The notes: generated by a model not told the origin, from the sequence alone. A stretch of DNA of 37,443 bases from an uncultured Bacteroidales bacterium (GCA_900315335.1 OMYR01000003.1:1-37443), one strand, 5' to 3'; positions 24,594-33,070 are shown, numbered from the stretch's first letter. Program-made: numbers and translations.

Positions 24594-24682
24594 CGTTACT
24601 TGAAAACTATAATTCTAATTGTTTTTTATTATTGATTTTCCCTCTTTCCAATATCACTATTTCAACCAAACAAACCAATTTA

Positions 24683-24766
24683 TTAATCACTCACATCAGT
24701 AAATCAATATTAATGATTAATAAATTAGTATTTAACACTAATAAATTGTTTTCTTATGATATTTTC
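24683..24766. repeat. 21-nt tandem array 6
   Basis: Four units start at 24683, 24704, 24725 and 24746. The first is of the CACTCACATCAGTAAA type. The third contains TTAGTATTTAACACTAA, a near-perfect palindrome. The second and fourth are diverged. The array fills the gap between DUF3098 and uppP and so splits what is often one operon. Confidence 0.75.
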
Positions 24767-24771
24767 ACGGA

Positions 24772-25035
24772 TTATTCTTGCGAATCTTGTTTGCCTTTTT
24801 TCATTATGGCATACACCTCAACACATAAGCCGCCGACTATCAAAATAGGTGCGACAATCAATCTACGTGCATTGAATAATGAATAATTGAAAACGTCAGG
24901 GTCTTTGCTTCCCCCGCCAATCAACAACACATAACCCAAAACCAACAACACCACTCCGATTATCATCAAAATGTAATTTTCTTTGGTAAAAGCAAACTGA
25001 AACTGAGGTTTTGTATTCTTGGATTTACTTTCCAT
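24772..25035 (-). CDS. DUF3098 family membrane protein
   Basis: An 87-residue protein with two transmembrane helices (about 20-40, YILMIIGVVLLVLGYVLLIG, and 57-77, LIVAPILIVGGLCVEVYAIM) joined by a short polar loop (GGSKDPDVFNYSLFNARR). Both termini are basic and cytoplasmic by the positive-inside rule. DUF3098 is a Bacteroidetes family found next to ftsX and uppP; its function is not known to me. It starts 9 nt after ftsX in the same direction, so a shared transcript and a link to cell division or envelope assembly are plausible. Confidence 0.88.
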   Translation of the reverse strand: MESKSKNTKPQFQFAFTKENYILMIIGVVLLVLGYVLLIGGGSKDPDVFNYSLFNARRLIVAPILIVGGLCVEVYAIMKKGKQDSQE

Positions 25036-25044
25036 AATCAGGAT

Positions 25045-25926
25045 TTAATTATATAGTTTGTAATTCTTTAAGTTCATATTTCTCATTACCGCAATGGACG
25101 AAAACAATAGTGAAAGCAATACTCCCAAAATTATTATCGCAACAGCGGCAAGCGCATAAAAATACGTGAATTGTGAAAAATCCACTTCGTTAAGTTTATT
25201 GGCAATAAGAATCATCAATATTGCCGCAAAAACATCTGCCAGCACTCCGCCGATAAAACCCAAACACATTCCTTTGACTATAAACGGGCGGCGGATATAC
25301 GAAGCCTTCGCCCCAACCAATTGCATACTGCGAATAAGCAGTTTCTTTGAGCGAATGGTCATATTTATTGCGTGATTTATAAGCGTAATGGAGATGATAA
25401 GCAGTGCAATGATGATTATAACTCCGAAGGCACTGAAATTGTAATAAGCCGTATTTATATCGTTTATTAAATCGTCTCTGTAATCCACACTATCCACAAC
25501 AGGCTTGCTTTCCAACGTTGTTATGAATGCTTTGATTTGTTTGACGGTAAAGTTCTCCGCTTTAAGATTAACTTGAATCGATGCCTGGTATGGATTAAAG
25601 CCGTCCAAAGCATCTAAATGTCCTTCGCCCATAACCTTATTCATCATCTTTGCCGCATCATCGGGCGATATGTATGTTGCATTTTTTATCAAAGCATTGG
25701 ACTTTAATTCCTGGGTCAATGCTTTACCGTCTTCAAGGCTTGCATCGTCAGCCATATATACAGTAAAAGAAACCTCTTCCTTTACTTGTGAAGATAAATT
25801 CCATAGATGAAATGACAGCAAAATCATACTTGCCACCATAAACAAGACAAGCGATATACTCAAAATCGTTGAAAAATCTGCCGTTAAAAGTCCCTGCTTG
25901 TTCTTATATTGTTTTTTGTCTTTCAT
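25045..25926 (-). CDS. ftsX: Cell-division ABC-type permease FtsX
   Basis: The membrane partner of FtsE, which transmits ATP-driven signals to periplasmic peptidoglycan hydrolases at the septum. It has four transmembrane segments: one near residue 20-42, then a periplasmic loop of about 120 residues (SFTVYMADDASLEDGKAL, DALDGFNPYQASIQVNLK), then three near 165-190, 215-242 and 258-283. This topology and the loop sequence are typical of FtsX in its 293-residue Bacteroidetes form. ftsE is not in the window. A TAnnTTTG promoter lies just upstream, and DUF3098 follows after 9 nt. Confidence 0.93.
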   Translation of the reverse strand: MKDKKQYKNKQGLLTADFSTILSISLVLFMVASMILLSFHLWNLSSQVKEEVSFTVYMADDASLEDGKALTQELKSNALIKNATYISPDDAAKMMNKVMGEGHLDALDGFNPYQASIQVNLKAENFTVKQIKAFITTLESKPVVDSVDYRDDLINDINTAYYNFSAFGVIIIIALLIISITLINHAINMTIRSKKLLIRSMQLVGAKASYIRRPFIVKGMCLGFIGGVLADVFAAILMILIANKLNEVDFSQFTYFYALAAVAIIILGVLLSLLFSSIAVMRNMNLKNYKLYN

Positions 25927-25941
25927 TGCCTTGTTATTTTA

Positions 25942-25973
25942 CAAAGATACGTGCATAAAGATTTTGCAAAAGT
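25942..25973 (-). promoter_or_regulatory. Promoter candidate for ftsX-DUF3098
   Basis: On the minus strand TATCTTTG (25942-25949) is a full TAnnTTTG match, 15 nt before the ftsX start codon. TTTG lies 17 nt upstream of it (CTTT at 19). The leader would be very short. Confidence 0.5.
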
Positions 25974-26004
25974 ACAATTTTCTTGTCAAACTGCAATAAA
26001 ATTT

Positions 26005-27300
26005 TTAAGATTTCGCAAGTTTATCATCTATATTCAATAGATATTGAGCCGTAATCCTACTCTTTTGTTCTATAAGCACACTATGGTTGCCTATCGTGTC
26101 GTGAATGGCATCTGAGGTGTAATGTCGTATCGTTACCAACTGCAATCCCTCATTGTAACGGACTATAAAATCCTGTTCCAAATCTTTTAGCAATTGCGGT
26201 AATATGTTTCTGTTTTCTTCAAAGCAGACAGAAAAACTTATTGCCGAATTTTGCATAAGGCTTACCTTTATCTTGTGTTTTGCAAGTATTGAAAATATTT
26301 CCGATAAGCAACTCTCAGTTGCAAAAGACAAGTCCTTCGGCATTATTGAAAGTAATATCTGATTGTCTTTGAATATATAATTCGGCACTATCGGTTTAAC
26401 GCTTTCGCTTTGGCATATAACCGTTCCTTTTTCCTTTGGATTGAGAAATGATTTGATATATAGAGGAATTTTTTTGTTTTCAAGCGGTTTTATTGTCTTT
26501 GGGTGTATGATTGATGCCCCATAATAACTTAACTCCACCGCTTCGGTGTATGGCATCGACACTATTTGAACCGTTTTCTCCACTCTCTTAGGGTCAGCGT
26601 TGAGCAATCCCGATACGTCTTTCCATACAGTCATACTTTTGGCTTGCAGACAATGAGAAAGTATGGCTGCCGAATAATCCGATCCCTCTCGTCCCAATGT
26701 CGTTGTAAGGTTTTCTTTAGTTCCGCCCACAAACCCTTGTGTTATTACCAAGTCTTGCTTTTCCAACAATGGCAATAGTTTTTCTTCCACCATATTTTGA
26801 GTGTCCTGCCACATAACATTGGCATCGCGGTAATTGTTATCCGTTTTGATTATCTGATAAGAAAACAGCAAGGTATTGTCAATCCCGATTTGATTAAGGT
26901 AATACGAAACTATTGTTGTAGAAATCTTTTCGCCATACGAAACAATACTGTCGTAAAGAAAGTTATAATCCGACGAAGGTATGATTTGGATTTTTTGTTT
27001 TAATTCTTCAAAAATCCCTTTGATGATATGTGTTATTTCTTCCCTTGCCTTTGTGTTTTCAAACAAGTCATTGATTATGCCGATATGGTATCCCAACAAC
27101 TCTTCGTATTGCTTAACGAAAAACACTCTATCGTTAAACCATTTATTGACTATGTTTTCGAGTTTATTTGTTGTCTTGCCCATTGCAGAGATTACGACCA
27201 CTCTTTTTTTGCGTTCCAACAACAAAATTTTCTCTACATTCTTTATGGCTTTTGCACTATTGACACTTGCCCCGCCAAACTTCTCAACAAAAATATCCAT
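26005..27300 (-). CDS. lysC: Aspartate kinase
   Basis: Phosphorylates aspartate, the first step to lysine (including diaminopimelate), threonine and methionine. The start VEKFGGASVNSAKAIKNVEKI is the kinase motif (KFGGxSV). TTLGREGSDYSAAILSHCLQA near residues 208-228 and VWKDVSGLLNADPKRV near 235 bind ATP and aspartate. C-terminal ACT-type segments (QILLSIMPKDLSFATESCL, KIKVSLMQNSAISFSVCF) suggest feedback regulation. At 431 residues it is monofunctional, without a homoserine dehydrogenase domain. Which isozyme it is cannot be told, so lysC is a family-level symbol. It is divergent from queA and has its own promoter. Confidence 0.92.
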   Translation of the reverse strand: MDIFVEKFGGASVNSAKAIKNVEKILLLERKKRVVVISAMGKTTNKLENIVNKWFNDRVFFVKQYEELLGYHIGIINDLFENTKAREEITHIIKGIFEELKQKIQIIPSSDYNFLYDSIVSYGEKISTTIVSYYLNQIGIDNTLLFSYQIIKTDNNYRDANVMWQDTQNMVEEKLLPLLEKQDLVITQGFVGGTKENLTTTLGREGSDYSAAILSHCLQAKSMTVWKDVSGLLNADPKRVEKTVQIVSMPYTEAVELSYYGASIIHPKTIKPLENKKIPLYIKSFLNPKEKGTVICQSESVKPIVPNYIFKDNQILLSIMPKDLSFATESCLSEIFSILAKHKIKVSLMQNSAISFSVCFEENRNILPQLLKDLEQDFIVRYNEGLQLVTIRHYTSDAIHDTIGNHSVLIEQKSRITAQYLLNIDDKLAKS

Positions 27301-27319
27301 AATCCGTTTTTTTGACTTA

Positions 27320-27350
27320 CAAAAGTAAATAAAAAATCTATACTGACAAC
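27320..27350 (-). promoter_or_regulatory. Promoter of the aspartate kinase gene
   Basis: On the minus strand GTTG (27347-27350), a 19-nt spacer and TACTTTTG (27320-27327) match TTTG-N19-TAnnTTTG with one change. The start codon lies 19 nt downstream. Confidence 0.6.
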
Positions 27351-27506
27351 CGTTTTAACTTTTCTCGAAGAAAAAAAATTATAACTTTTCTTTCTCTTTG
27401 GCGTAAAAGCGAGATGTTTCAATAATCATTTTATTATATTTTTTGACATAAAAATAATAAATACCAAATTCGTTCGTTATAAATTCTCAAATAAAGTTAT
27501 CCGAAT

Positions 27507-28562
27507 ATGAAATTATCGCAGTTTAGATACGATTTACCGAAAGAGAGTATTGAACTCACACCCGCAAAACAAAGAGATGAATGCCGTTTGATGGTTGTCC
27601 ATAGAAAAGACGGCAATATTGAACACAAGATGTTCAAAGATATTATCAATTATTTTGATGAAGGCGATTTGTTCGTTATGAACGACACGAAAGTCTTTCC
27701 TGCGAGATTGATGGGTACAAAGGAAAAGACTAACGCCCGTATAGAAGTTTTCTTACTTCGTGAAATCAATCCTAACACACGTCTTTGGGATATACTGGTT
27801 GAGCCTGCAAGAAAAATAAGGATTGGCAACAAACTTTATTTTGGCGAAAACAACGAATTGGTTGCCGAAGTTATCGACAATACAACATCAAGGGGAAGAA
27901 CCTTACGTTTTTTGTTCGACGGAACCAATGAAGAGTTTCACAAGGTATTGAAATCTCTTGGCACAACGCCTCTTCCGACCGATATTTTACAACTTCGTCC
28001 TCTTAACGATGAAGATGCCACAAGATACCAGACCATATTCGCTCAACACGAAGGTGCTGTGGTTGCTCCTGCAACAGGATTCCATTTTACAAGAGAACTT
28101 CTCAAAAGAATGGAGATAAAGGGTATCGATACGGCATATCTAACTCTTCACGCAGGATTAGGTAATTTCCGCCCTATTGAAGTTGAGGATTTGACAAAGC
28201 ATAAAAACGATAGCGAGGAAATGATTATTACCGAACAGACTGTTGAAAAAATCAATTCTGCAAAAGCAAACAAACACAAAATTTGTGCAATAGGAACTAC
28301 AACAGTAAAAGCCCTTGAAACGGCTGCCACAATAGACGGCAAAATCAAACAATTCGACGGATGGACAAGTAAATTCATTTTCCCTGAATATAACTTTCAA
28401 GTACCGGATGCAATGGTTTGTCAATTCAATCGTCCATTGTCGCCAATGTTGATTATGGCTTGCACTTTCGGAGGTTATGAACTTATAATGCATGCATACC
28501 ATGAGGCTTTGAGTGAAGGATACAAATTCTTAACTTACGGAGATGCAATGTTGATTATCTAA
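27507..28562 (+). CDS. queA: S-adenosylmethionine:tRNA ribosyltransferase-isomerase QueA
   Basis: Transfers the ribosyl part of SAM to 7-aminomethyl-7-deazaguanine in tRNA, giving epoxyqueuosine. The N-terminus MKLSQFRYDLPKESIELTP, DECRLMVVHRKDG, then FVMNDTKVFPARLMG are family motifs. VVAPATGFHFTRELL and LTLHAGLGNFRPIEVEDL in the second half are diagnostic. Length 351 is normal. The gene starts a plus-strand run with ispD 21 nt downstream. It is divergent from the aspartate kinase gene, with about 200 nt between, in which I find no consensus promoter for queA. Confidence 0.96.
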   Translation: MKLSQFRYDLPKESIELTPAKQRDECRLMVVHRKDGNIEHKMFKDIINYFDEGDLFVMNDTKVFPARLMGTKEKTNARIEVFLLREINPNTRLWDILVEPARKIRIGNKLYFGENNELVAEVIDNTTSRGRTLRFLFDGTNEEFHKVLKSLGTTPLPTDILQLRPLNDEDATRYQTIFAQHEGAVVAPATGFHFTRELLKRMEIKGIDTAYLTLHAGLGNFRPIEVEDLTKHKNDSEEMIITEQTVEKINSAKANKHKICAIGTTTVKALETAATIDGKIKQFDGWTSKFIFPEYNFQVPDAMVCQFNRPLSPMLIMACTFGGYELIMHAYHEALSEGYKFLTYGDAMLII

Positions 28563-28583
28563 TAGGATAATCCGTTTGATGTT

Positions 28584-29258
28584 ATGAAAAAATACGTTAT
28601 AATTTTGGCTTGCGGCTTAGGTGCAAGAATGCAATCCTCTACTCCAAAACAATACATAGAACTTAACGGTAAGCCGATAATTTTTCATACCATTGAAAGG
28701 ATTTGGAATTTTGACCATACATATAATATTATAGTTGTTATCAATAAAGAACATACCGATTTATTTACTCAACTAAAAAATCGGTATGCTTTAACTGTTC
28801 CTTTCTCGTTGGTATTTGGCGGAGCGGAGAGATTTTATTCTGTCAAAAATGCGTTGGACACTATAACCGATGAATATTCTTTGGTTGCCATTCATGACGG
28901 CGTTCGCCCTGTTGTCGAGAAACAAATGTTTGAGCAAGGTTTCTGTGTTGCGGCAACTCTCGGCAATGCAATATGTGCCATAAAAGCCACAGACAGCATA
29001 CGTTTAGGAAACGAACATACAAATGAAAGCATCGACAGAAGTAAAGTATTTTTGGTTCAGACACCGCAAATTTTCAAAACCTCTGTAATCAAAAAAGCAT
29101 ACTCACAACCATTTCAACCGACATTTACCGATGATGCTTCCGTTGCTCAAAACATTGGCGAGAATATAAATATCATTGAGGGGAGCAAGACCAATATCAA
29201 AATAACATATACTTCTGATTTGGCAATTGCACAACATTTTTTGAACAATACACAATAG
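28584..29258 (+). CDS. ispD: 2-C-methyl-D-erythritol 4-phosphate cytidylyltransferase
   Basis: Third step of the MEP isoprenoid pathway: CTP plus MEP to CDP-ME. The nucleotide loop is ILACGLGARMQSSTPKQYIE (8-27), with a Cys where the usual motif has Ala or Gly before GxGxRM. FGGAERFYSVKNAL, VAIHDGVRPVVEKQMF, FLVQTPQIFKTSVIKKAY and FTDDASVAQNIGENINIIEGSKTNIKITY-type residues all match IspD. Length 224 is normal. It follows queA by 21 nt. The last residues (SDLAIAQHFL) fit the conserved end. Repeat array 7 separates it from the kinase-RapZ fusion. Confidence 0.94.
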   Translation: MKKYVIILACGLGARMQSSTPKQYIELNGKPIIFHTIERIWNFDHTYNIIVVINKEHTDLFTQLKNRYALTVPFSLVFGGAERFYSVKNALDTITDEYSLVAIHDGVRPVVEKQMFEQGFCVAATLGNAICAIKATDSIRLGNEHTNESIDRSKVFLVQTPQIFKTSVIKKAYSQPFQPTFTDDASVAQNIGENINIIEGSKTNIKITYTSDLAIAQHFLNNTQ

Positions 29259-29285
29259 CAAAAAATAATATGGGAAACTATAAAA

Positions 29286-29369
29286 TTAGTATTTAACACT
29301 AATAAATTAATGTTTAACATTATTAAATTAGTATTAAACATCAGTAAATCCTTTGGACACATAACATTT
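29286..29369. repeat. 21-nt tandem array 7
   Basis: Units start at 29286, 29307, 29328 and 29349, with a diverged unit before them (29265-29285). Cores are AGTATTTAACACTAA, AATGTTTAACATTA and AGTATTAAACATCAG. Read as its reverse complement, the array aligns unit by unit with array 4, including the shared edge CATATTATTTTTTG. Confidence 0.8.
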
Positions 29370-29416
29370 ATAAAGAGTCCCAATTTATTTTTAACACTGC
29401 ACAAAATAATTGCAAT

Positions 29417-30808
29417 ATGGAAAAAGAAGTTATCGATTTGTTTGAAAAGACTTTTAACGAGACTATCGAAAGCATTGAAAAAGTATCTGCATCGGGCAGC
29501 AACAGAAAATATTTGCGTCTGATTTCAAAAAATCACCGCTGCATCGGTGCTTACAACGAGGATTGCAAGGAAAACAAGGCTTTTATTTCATACGCAAAAC
29601 AACTTAAAGCCAATGGTATAAACGTTCCTACTATCTACGCTGAGGATTTGAACCATAACGTTTATTTGCAGCAGGATTTGGGAAACGAGACCTTATTTGA
29701 TTTCCTTAAAACCCACAGCCTTGAACAGACAATGCCTTATTATATTAAGGTTATGGAACAAATCGCAAAAATCCAGACCATAAAAAACTTCGATTACTCA
29801 CACGCTTATCCCGCAAAGACTTTTGACAAACAAAGTATGTTGTGGGATTGCAATTATTTCAAATATTATTTTCTTAAATTTTTTGACATACAATTTGACG
29901 AGCGTCTTTTGGAAGAGGACTTCAATCGCCTGACGGATTATCTGCTATCTTGCGAAAACGATTATTTTATTTATCGTGATTTTATTCCGAGAAACATTAT
30001 GATTTGCGATAATGAGTTGTATTTCATCGATTTTCAAGGCGGCAGAAAAGGCAGTCTGTATTATGATTTGGCTTCTTTTCTTTTCAATTCCAAAACGGAT
30101 TTGGATAACCTCACAAGAAAAAAGCTCTTTAATATATACCTTGATAACGTTTCCCAATACACGAACATCAATAAGACTGAAAGTAGGAATTATTTGTTTG
30201 CCTACGTTTATCTTCGCCTTATTCAGAATATGGGAGCGTATGGTTTTCGTGGTGTTTTCGAGAAAAAAAAGGATTTCATTAAAAGTATTCCTTTTGCATT
30301 GAAGAATTTGGATTTTCTTTTGACTAATGTTGATTTGGGTATCGATATAGAGCATTTGAAAAATTGTTTTTACCAAATCCTTCACAGCAAAAAAATCCAA
30401 GATACCATAAATCAAAACAAACTGACGATAACCGTGCAAAGTTTTTCTTACAAAAAAGGTCATCCTTGCGATATTTCGGGCAATGGCGGTGGTTTTGTGT
30501 TCGATTGCAGAGCTTTGCCAAATCCTGGAAGAGAGCAAAAATTCAAGCAAATGACGGGGTTGGACAACGAGGTAAAGCAATACTTGGAAGCATATCCACA
30601 AACGAAAGCCTTCTTTGACAGTGCGATGAATTTAATCAATATGAGTGTTGAAAATTATTTGGAAAGAAAATTTTCGCATCTAAGCGTCAGTTTCGGTTGT
30701 ACTGGCGGACAGCACCGAAGTATTTATTTTGCTCAGAAGTGTGCCGATACATTATCACAAAATCCTGATTTGAACGTTATTATACATCATATAGAACAAA
30801 ATATTTAA
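29417..30808 (+). CDS. APH-type phosphotransferase fused to a RapZ C-terminal domain
   Basis: A 463-residue cytoplasmic fusion. Residues 1-310 are an aminoglycoside-phosphotransferase-like kinase: VYLQQDLGNETLFDFLK (hinge), the catalytic loop FIYRDFIPRNIMIC with D and N in place, and FIDFQGGRKGSLYYDLASFLF for metal binding. Residues about 335-463 match the C-terminal domain of RapZ: FSYKKGHPCDISGNGGGFVFDC, ALPNPG and VSFGCTGGQHRSIYFAQ. The N-terminal P-loop domain of true RapZ is missing. Relatives of the kinase half include sugar kinases such as AmgK, and RapZ-C binds amino-sugar phosphate and RNA. An amino-sugar sensing or recycling role is plausible but unproven. A MurU-type nucleotidyltransferase partner is not adjacent here. 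Confidence 0.82.
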   Translation: MEKEVIDLFEKTFNETIESIEKVSASGSNRKYLRLISKNHRCIGAYNEDCKENKAFISYAKQLKANGINVPTIYAEDLNHNVYLQQDLGNETLFDFLKTHSLEQTMPYYIKVMEQIAKIQTIKNFDYSHAYPAKTFDKQSMLWDCNYFKYYFLKFFDIQFDERLLEEDFNRLTDYLLSCENDYFIYRDFIPRNIMICDNELYFIDFQGGRKGSLYYDLASFLFNSKTDLDNLTRKKLFNIYLDNVSQYTNINKTESRNYLFAYVYLRLIQNMGAYGFRGVFEKKKDFIKSIPFALKNLDFLLTNVDLGIDIEHLKNCFYQILHSKKIQDTINQNKLTITVQSFSYKKGHPCDISGNGGGFVFDCRALPNPGREQKFKQMTGLDNEVKQYLEAYPQTKAFFDSAMNLINMSVENYLERKFSHLSVSFGCTGGQHRSIYFAQKCADTLSQNPDLNVIIHHIEQNI

Positions 30809-30825
30809 TTTTTTTCATTTTATTT

Positions 30826-30857
30826 TTTGTGCATATCGTCAAAATATCCTAAATTTG
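30826..30857 (+). promoter_or_regulatory. Promoter for the 30959-33070 gene run
   Basis: TTTG (30826-30829), a 20-nt spacer and TAAATTTG (30850-30857) fit the Bacteroidetes consensus. It leaves a leader of about 95 nt before the next start codon, containing a degenerate 21-nt repeat pair. Confidence 0.6.
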
Positions 30858-30905
30858 CAAAATCAAAAGTTCGGGTCTGCCTAACAATATCAGACAAGAG
30901 AAAAA

Positions 30906-30947
30906 TAGTATTAAACAACAAGGAAATAAAGTTAAACAACAAAAAAA
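30906..30947. repeat. Degenerate 21-nt repeat pair in a leader
   Basis: Two 21-nt copies (30906-30926 and 30927-30947) share GTTAAACAACAA / GTATTAAACAACAA. They resemble the AGTATTAAACATCAG unit of array 7. The match is weaker than in the other arrays. Confidence 0.35.
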
Positions 30948-30958
30948 TAATCATAGCG

Positions 30959-31606
30959 ATGAAAAAACCAGTTAAAATAACTCTGTTATTAGTCGGCGTA
31001 TTGGCTGTACTTGCTTTGGCAGTGGCTTTGTTCAACAGTATTATGACTCCTGTAAAATTTCAAGAAGAGTACAACGCACGTTCAACCGAAGTTATCAATA
31101 AACTAAAAGATATTCGTACTTTGCAAGAGCAGTACAAGAACACTAACAACGCTTATTGCAACAATATCGATTCTTTGATTGATTTTGCATTTAACGGCAG
31201 CGCTTTACTTGTTCAAAAATTCGGTACTGTTCCCGACAATATGACTGAGGCTGAGGCTTTGAAACAAGGTATATTGAAAAGAGATACAACTAAGGTTAAT
31301 CCTCTTGAAAAACTATCCGCAGAAGGCAAATTATTGACTCCGAAAGACAAAATAAAAGATTTGAAATTTATCCCTTATTCTGACGGAAAAGTATTTGAGA
31401 TGCAAGCCGGTACTTTAAGCAAGGGCGGTATAGACGTTGCAGTCTTTGAAGCAAAAGCTCCTATTGAATCCTACACCAAAGGTATGGACGAACAGACTGT
31501 TACCAACCGTAAAGCCGAACTTGAAAAAATGAGCAACGGTGCAGGTTATGCCGGCTGGAAAGTAGGTTCTATGGACGAGGCTGTTACCGACGGTAACTTC
31601 GAATAA
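30959..31606 (+). CDS. Membrane-anchored protein of unknown function
   Basis: A 215-residue protein. Residues 5-27 (VKITLLLVGVLAVLALAVALF) form a single N-terminal membrane anchor, leaving most of the chain periplasmic. Residues 35-65 (EEYNARSTEVINKLKDIRTL, QEQYKN) are predicted helical and possibly coiled-coil. The rest is soluble, ending in an acidic tail (MDEAVTDGNFE). The frame is open for 44 more codons upstream, but the ATG at 30959 gives the lysine-plus-hydrophobic anchor and lies about 95 nt past a consensus promoter, so I use it. The DUF3822 gene follows after 20 nt. I do not recognise the family; the layout of a short anchor then helix resembles minor pseudopilin-like proteins, which is only a guess. 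Confidence 0.7.
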   Translation: MKKPVKITLLLVGVLAVLALAVALFNSIMTPVKFQEEYNARSTEVINKLKDIRTLQEQYKNTNNAYCNNIDSLIDFAFNGSALLVQKFGTVPDNMTEAEALKQGILKRDTTKVNPLEKLSAEGKLLTPKDKIKDLKFIPYSDGKVFEMQAGTLSKGGIDVAVFEAKAPIESYTKGMDEQTVTNRKAELEKMSNGAGYAGWKVGSMDEAVTDGNFE

Positions 31607-31626
31607 TCATTCAAAAAACATTTTGC

Positions 31627-32457
31627 ATGAATACTTTCAGATTAGAGTCCTTTACACAATCGGACAATCAAATAGTAACAAATGAATCAAATTTATCCAT
31701 TTGCCCAACGGCAAATGGGTTTATTTTTGCAATAATCGACCGAAATTTCAGACTGAACGCTTTGGGCGAGTTCGTTGTGGATTTAACAGGCAGTATGACC
31801 CAAACGATGACTAATCTGAAAGCATGTTTTTCTTCGATAGGCGTTTATATCTTTAATTTTAACCATATAAGAGTCGTATGTCCAAGCGAAAGAAATACTT
31901 GGATTCCGTTCAAGTTGTATGACAACACAAAAGATAGAGAATACCTTAAAACAGTCGCTCCTATATACTCCAACGACAAATTAATATCCAATGTGTCGCA
32001 GAAGATGGACGCTGTCGAGATTTTCGCTTATTCTCTTCAATTGTACAGTGCCATGAAAATCCTTATACCGAAGGCTCAATTCGTTTCTCCTTCGTTTGTT
32101 TTGGGAGAATATGCTTTTGACGTAAGTTCATTTATGCAAAATACTCTTATATTGAACAAACGCTCGGTAATGGATTTTGTTGTTTTCAAAGGTAATACCT
32201 TCACCCTTGCAAATTCATTCGACTACAAGACTGCCGACGATTTGATTTACTTTATACTATTTACTTTGCAGCAATTGAACATCAACACGGCGGAAGTTAA
32301 TCTATTGCTTACAGGCGATGATTACACGGCAGAAGAAATACACTTGCTTAAACGTTATGTAAAGCACGTATCTTATGCTAACCCATTGGAAAACGTCTCT
32401 GCTCCTTCCGAATTTGACGGAATTAATTTACAGAAATACTTTTTATTACTCGCTTAA
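31627..32457 (+). CDS. DUF3822 family protein
   Basis: A 276-residue soluble protein of a Bacteroidetes family with an actin/ASKHA-like two-lobe appearance: LSICPTANGFIFAIIDRNFR near residue 24, then DVSSFMQNTLILNKRSVMDFVVFKG near residue 170, and TAEVNLLLTGDDYTAEEIHLLKRY at the C-terminus. No catalytic residues can be assigned. It lies between the membrane-anchored protein (20 nt) and rsmD (28 nt). DUF3822 next to rsmD is a common arrangement in the phylum, suggesting conserved co-expression. Function unknown. Confidence 0.8.
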   Translation: MNTFRLESFTQSDNQIVTNESNLSICPTANGFIFAIIDRNFRLNALGEFVVDLTGSMTQTMTNLKACFSSIGVYIFNFNHIRVVCPSERNTWIPFKLYDNTKDREYLKTVAPIYSNDKLISNVSQKMDAVEIFAYSLQLYSAMKILIPKAQFVSPSFVLGEYAFDVSSFMQNTLILNKRSVMDFVVFKGNTFTLANSFDYKTADDLIYFILFTLQQLNINTAEVNLLLTGDDYTAEEIHLLKRYVKHVSYANPLENVSAPSEFDGINLQKYFLLLA

Positions 32458-32485
32458 ATAACTTTAACATCTTACATCACAATCA

Positions 32486-33070
32486 ATGAGAATAGTTGCA
32501 GGAACATTGAAAGGCAGACGATTGAATCCTCCTATGAATTTACCCGTCAGACCTACGACCGATTTTGCTAAGGAAAGTCTTTTCAATATTCTGCGGAACC
32601 GAATAGATTTTGAGCACTCCAACGCATTGGATTTATTCTGCGGAACGGGTAATATATCTTTTGAATTTGTATCTCGCGGTATCAAGAGCATAACAAGTGT
32701 GGATATAAACCAGAAATGCATAACTTTTATTCATCAAACCAAGGAAAAGTTCAAAGTCGATAACATCTATCCGTTGAGAAGTGATGCCTTTGTTTATTTA
32801 GGTCGAAGCAAGATGCAGTTTGATGTTGTCTTTGCCGACCCACCTTACGACATGGAAAAATTTGACCTGGTAGCCGAATTGGTGTTAAAGAGTTTTATCG
32901 CTCCTGACGGCTGGTTTATATTGGAACACGCAAAAGAGCATTGCTACGACACTCACCCTTGGTTTGTTGAACAACGCCATTACGGTAAAGTCAATTTCTC
33001 TTTCTTTCATCGTCCGTTAGAAGAAAACTCTTCGCAAGAAACAATTGATGCTGACCAAATGTCAATATAA
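32486..33070 (+). CDS. rsmD: 16S rRNA (guanine(966)-N2)-methyltransferase RsmD
   Basis: Methylates G966 of 16S rRNA using SAM. MRIVAGTLKGRRLNPPMNLP is the typical N-terminus, RPTTDFAKESLFNIL follows, the SAM motif is ALDLFCGTGNISFEFVSRG (46-64), SVDINQKC is motif II, and the catalytic VVFADPPYDM lies near residue 115. Length 194 is normal. It ends the run that starts at 30959, 28 nt after DUF3822, and is followed 50 nt later by the EamA gene, which may be co-transcribed. Confidence 0.94.
   Translation: MRIVAGTLKGRRLNPPMNLPVRPTTDFAKESLFNILRNRIDFEHSNALDLFCGTGNISFEFVSRGIKSITSVDINQKCITFIHQTKEKFKVDNIYPLRSDAFVYLGRSKMQFDVVFADPPYDMEKFDLVAELVLKSFIAPDGWFILEHAKEHCYDTHPWFVEQRHYGKVNFSFFHRPLEENSSQETIDADQMSI

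Noticed and set aside
28584-29258. The cytidylyltransferase as a MurU partner of the kinase-RapZ fusion
   Set aside because: Its motifs along the whole length fit IspD, so it is an isoprenoid enzyme and not an amino-sugar uridylyltransferase.
29147-29404. 85-codon minus-strand frame over array 7
   Set aside because: Same effect: the palindromic 21-nt unit read in the other direction gives LLMFNTN heptads, and the rest overlaps ispD antisense.
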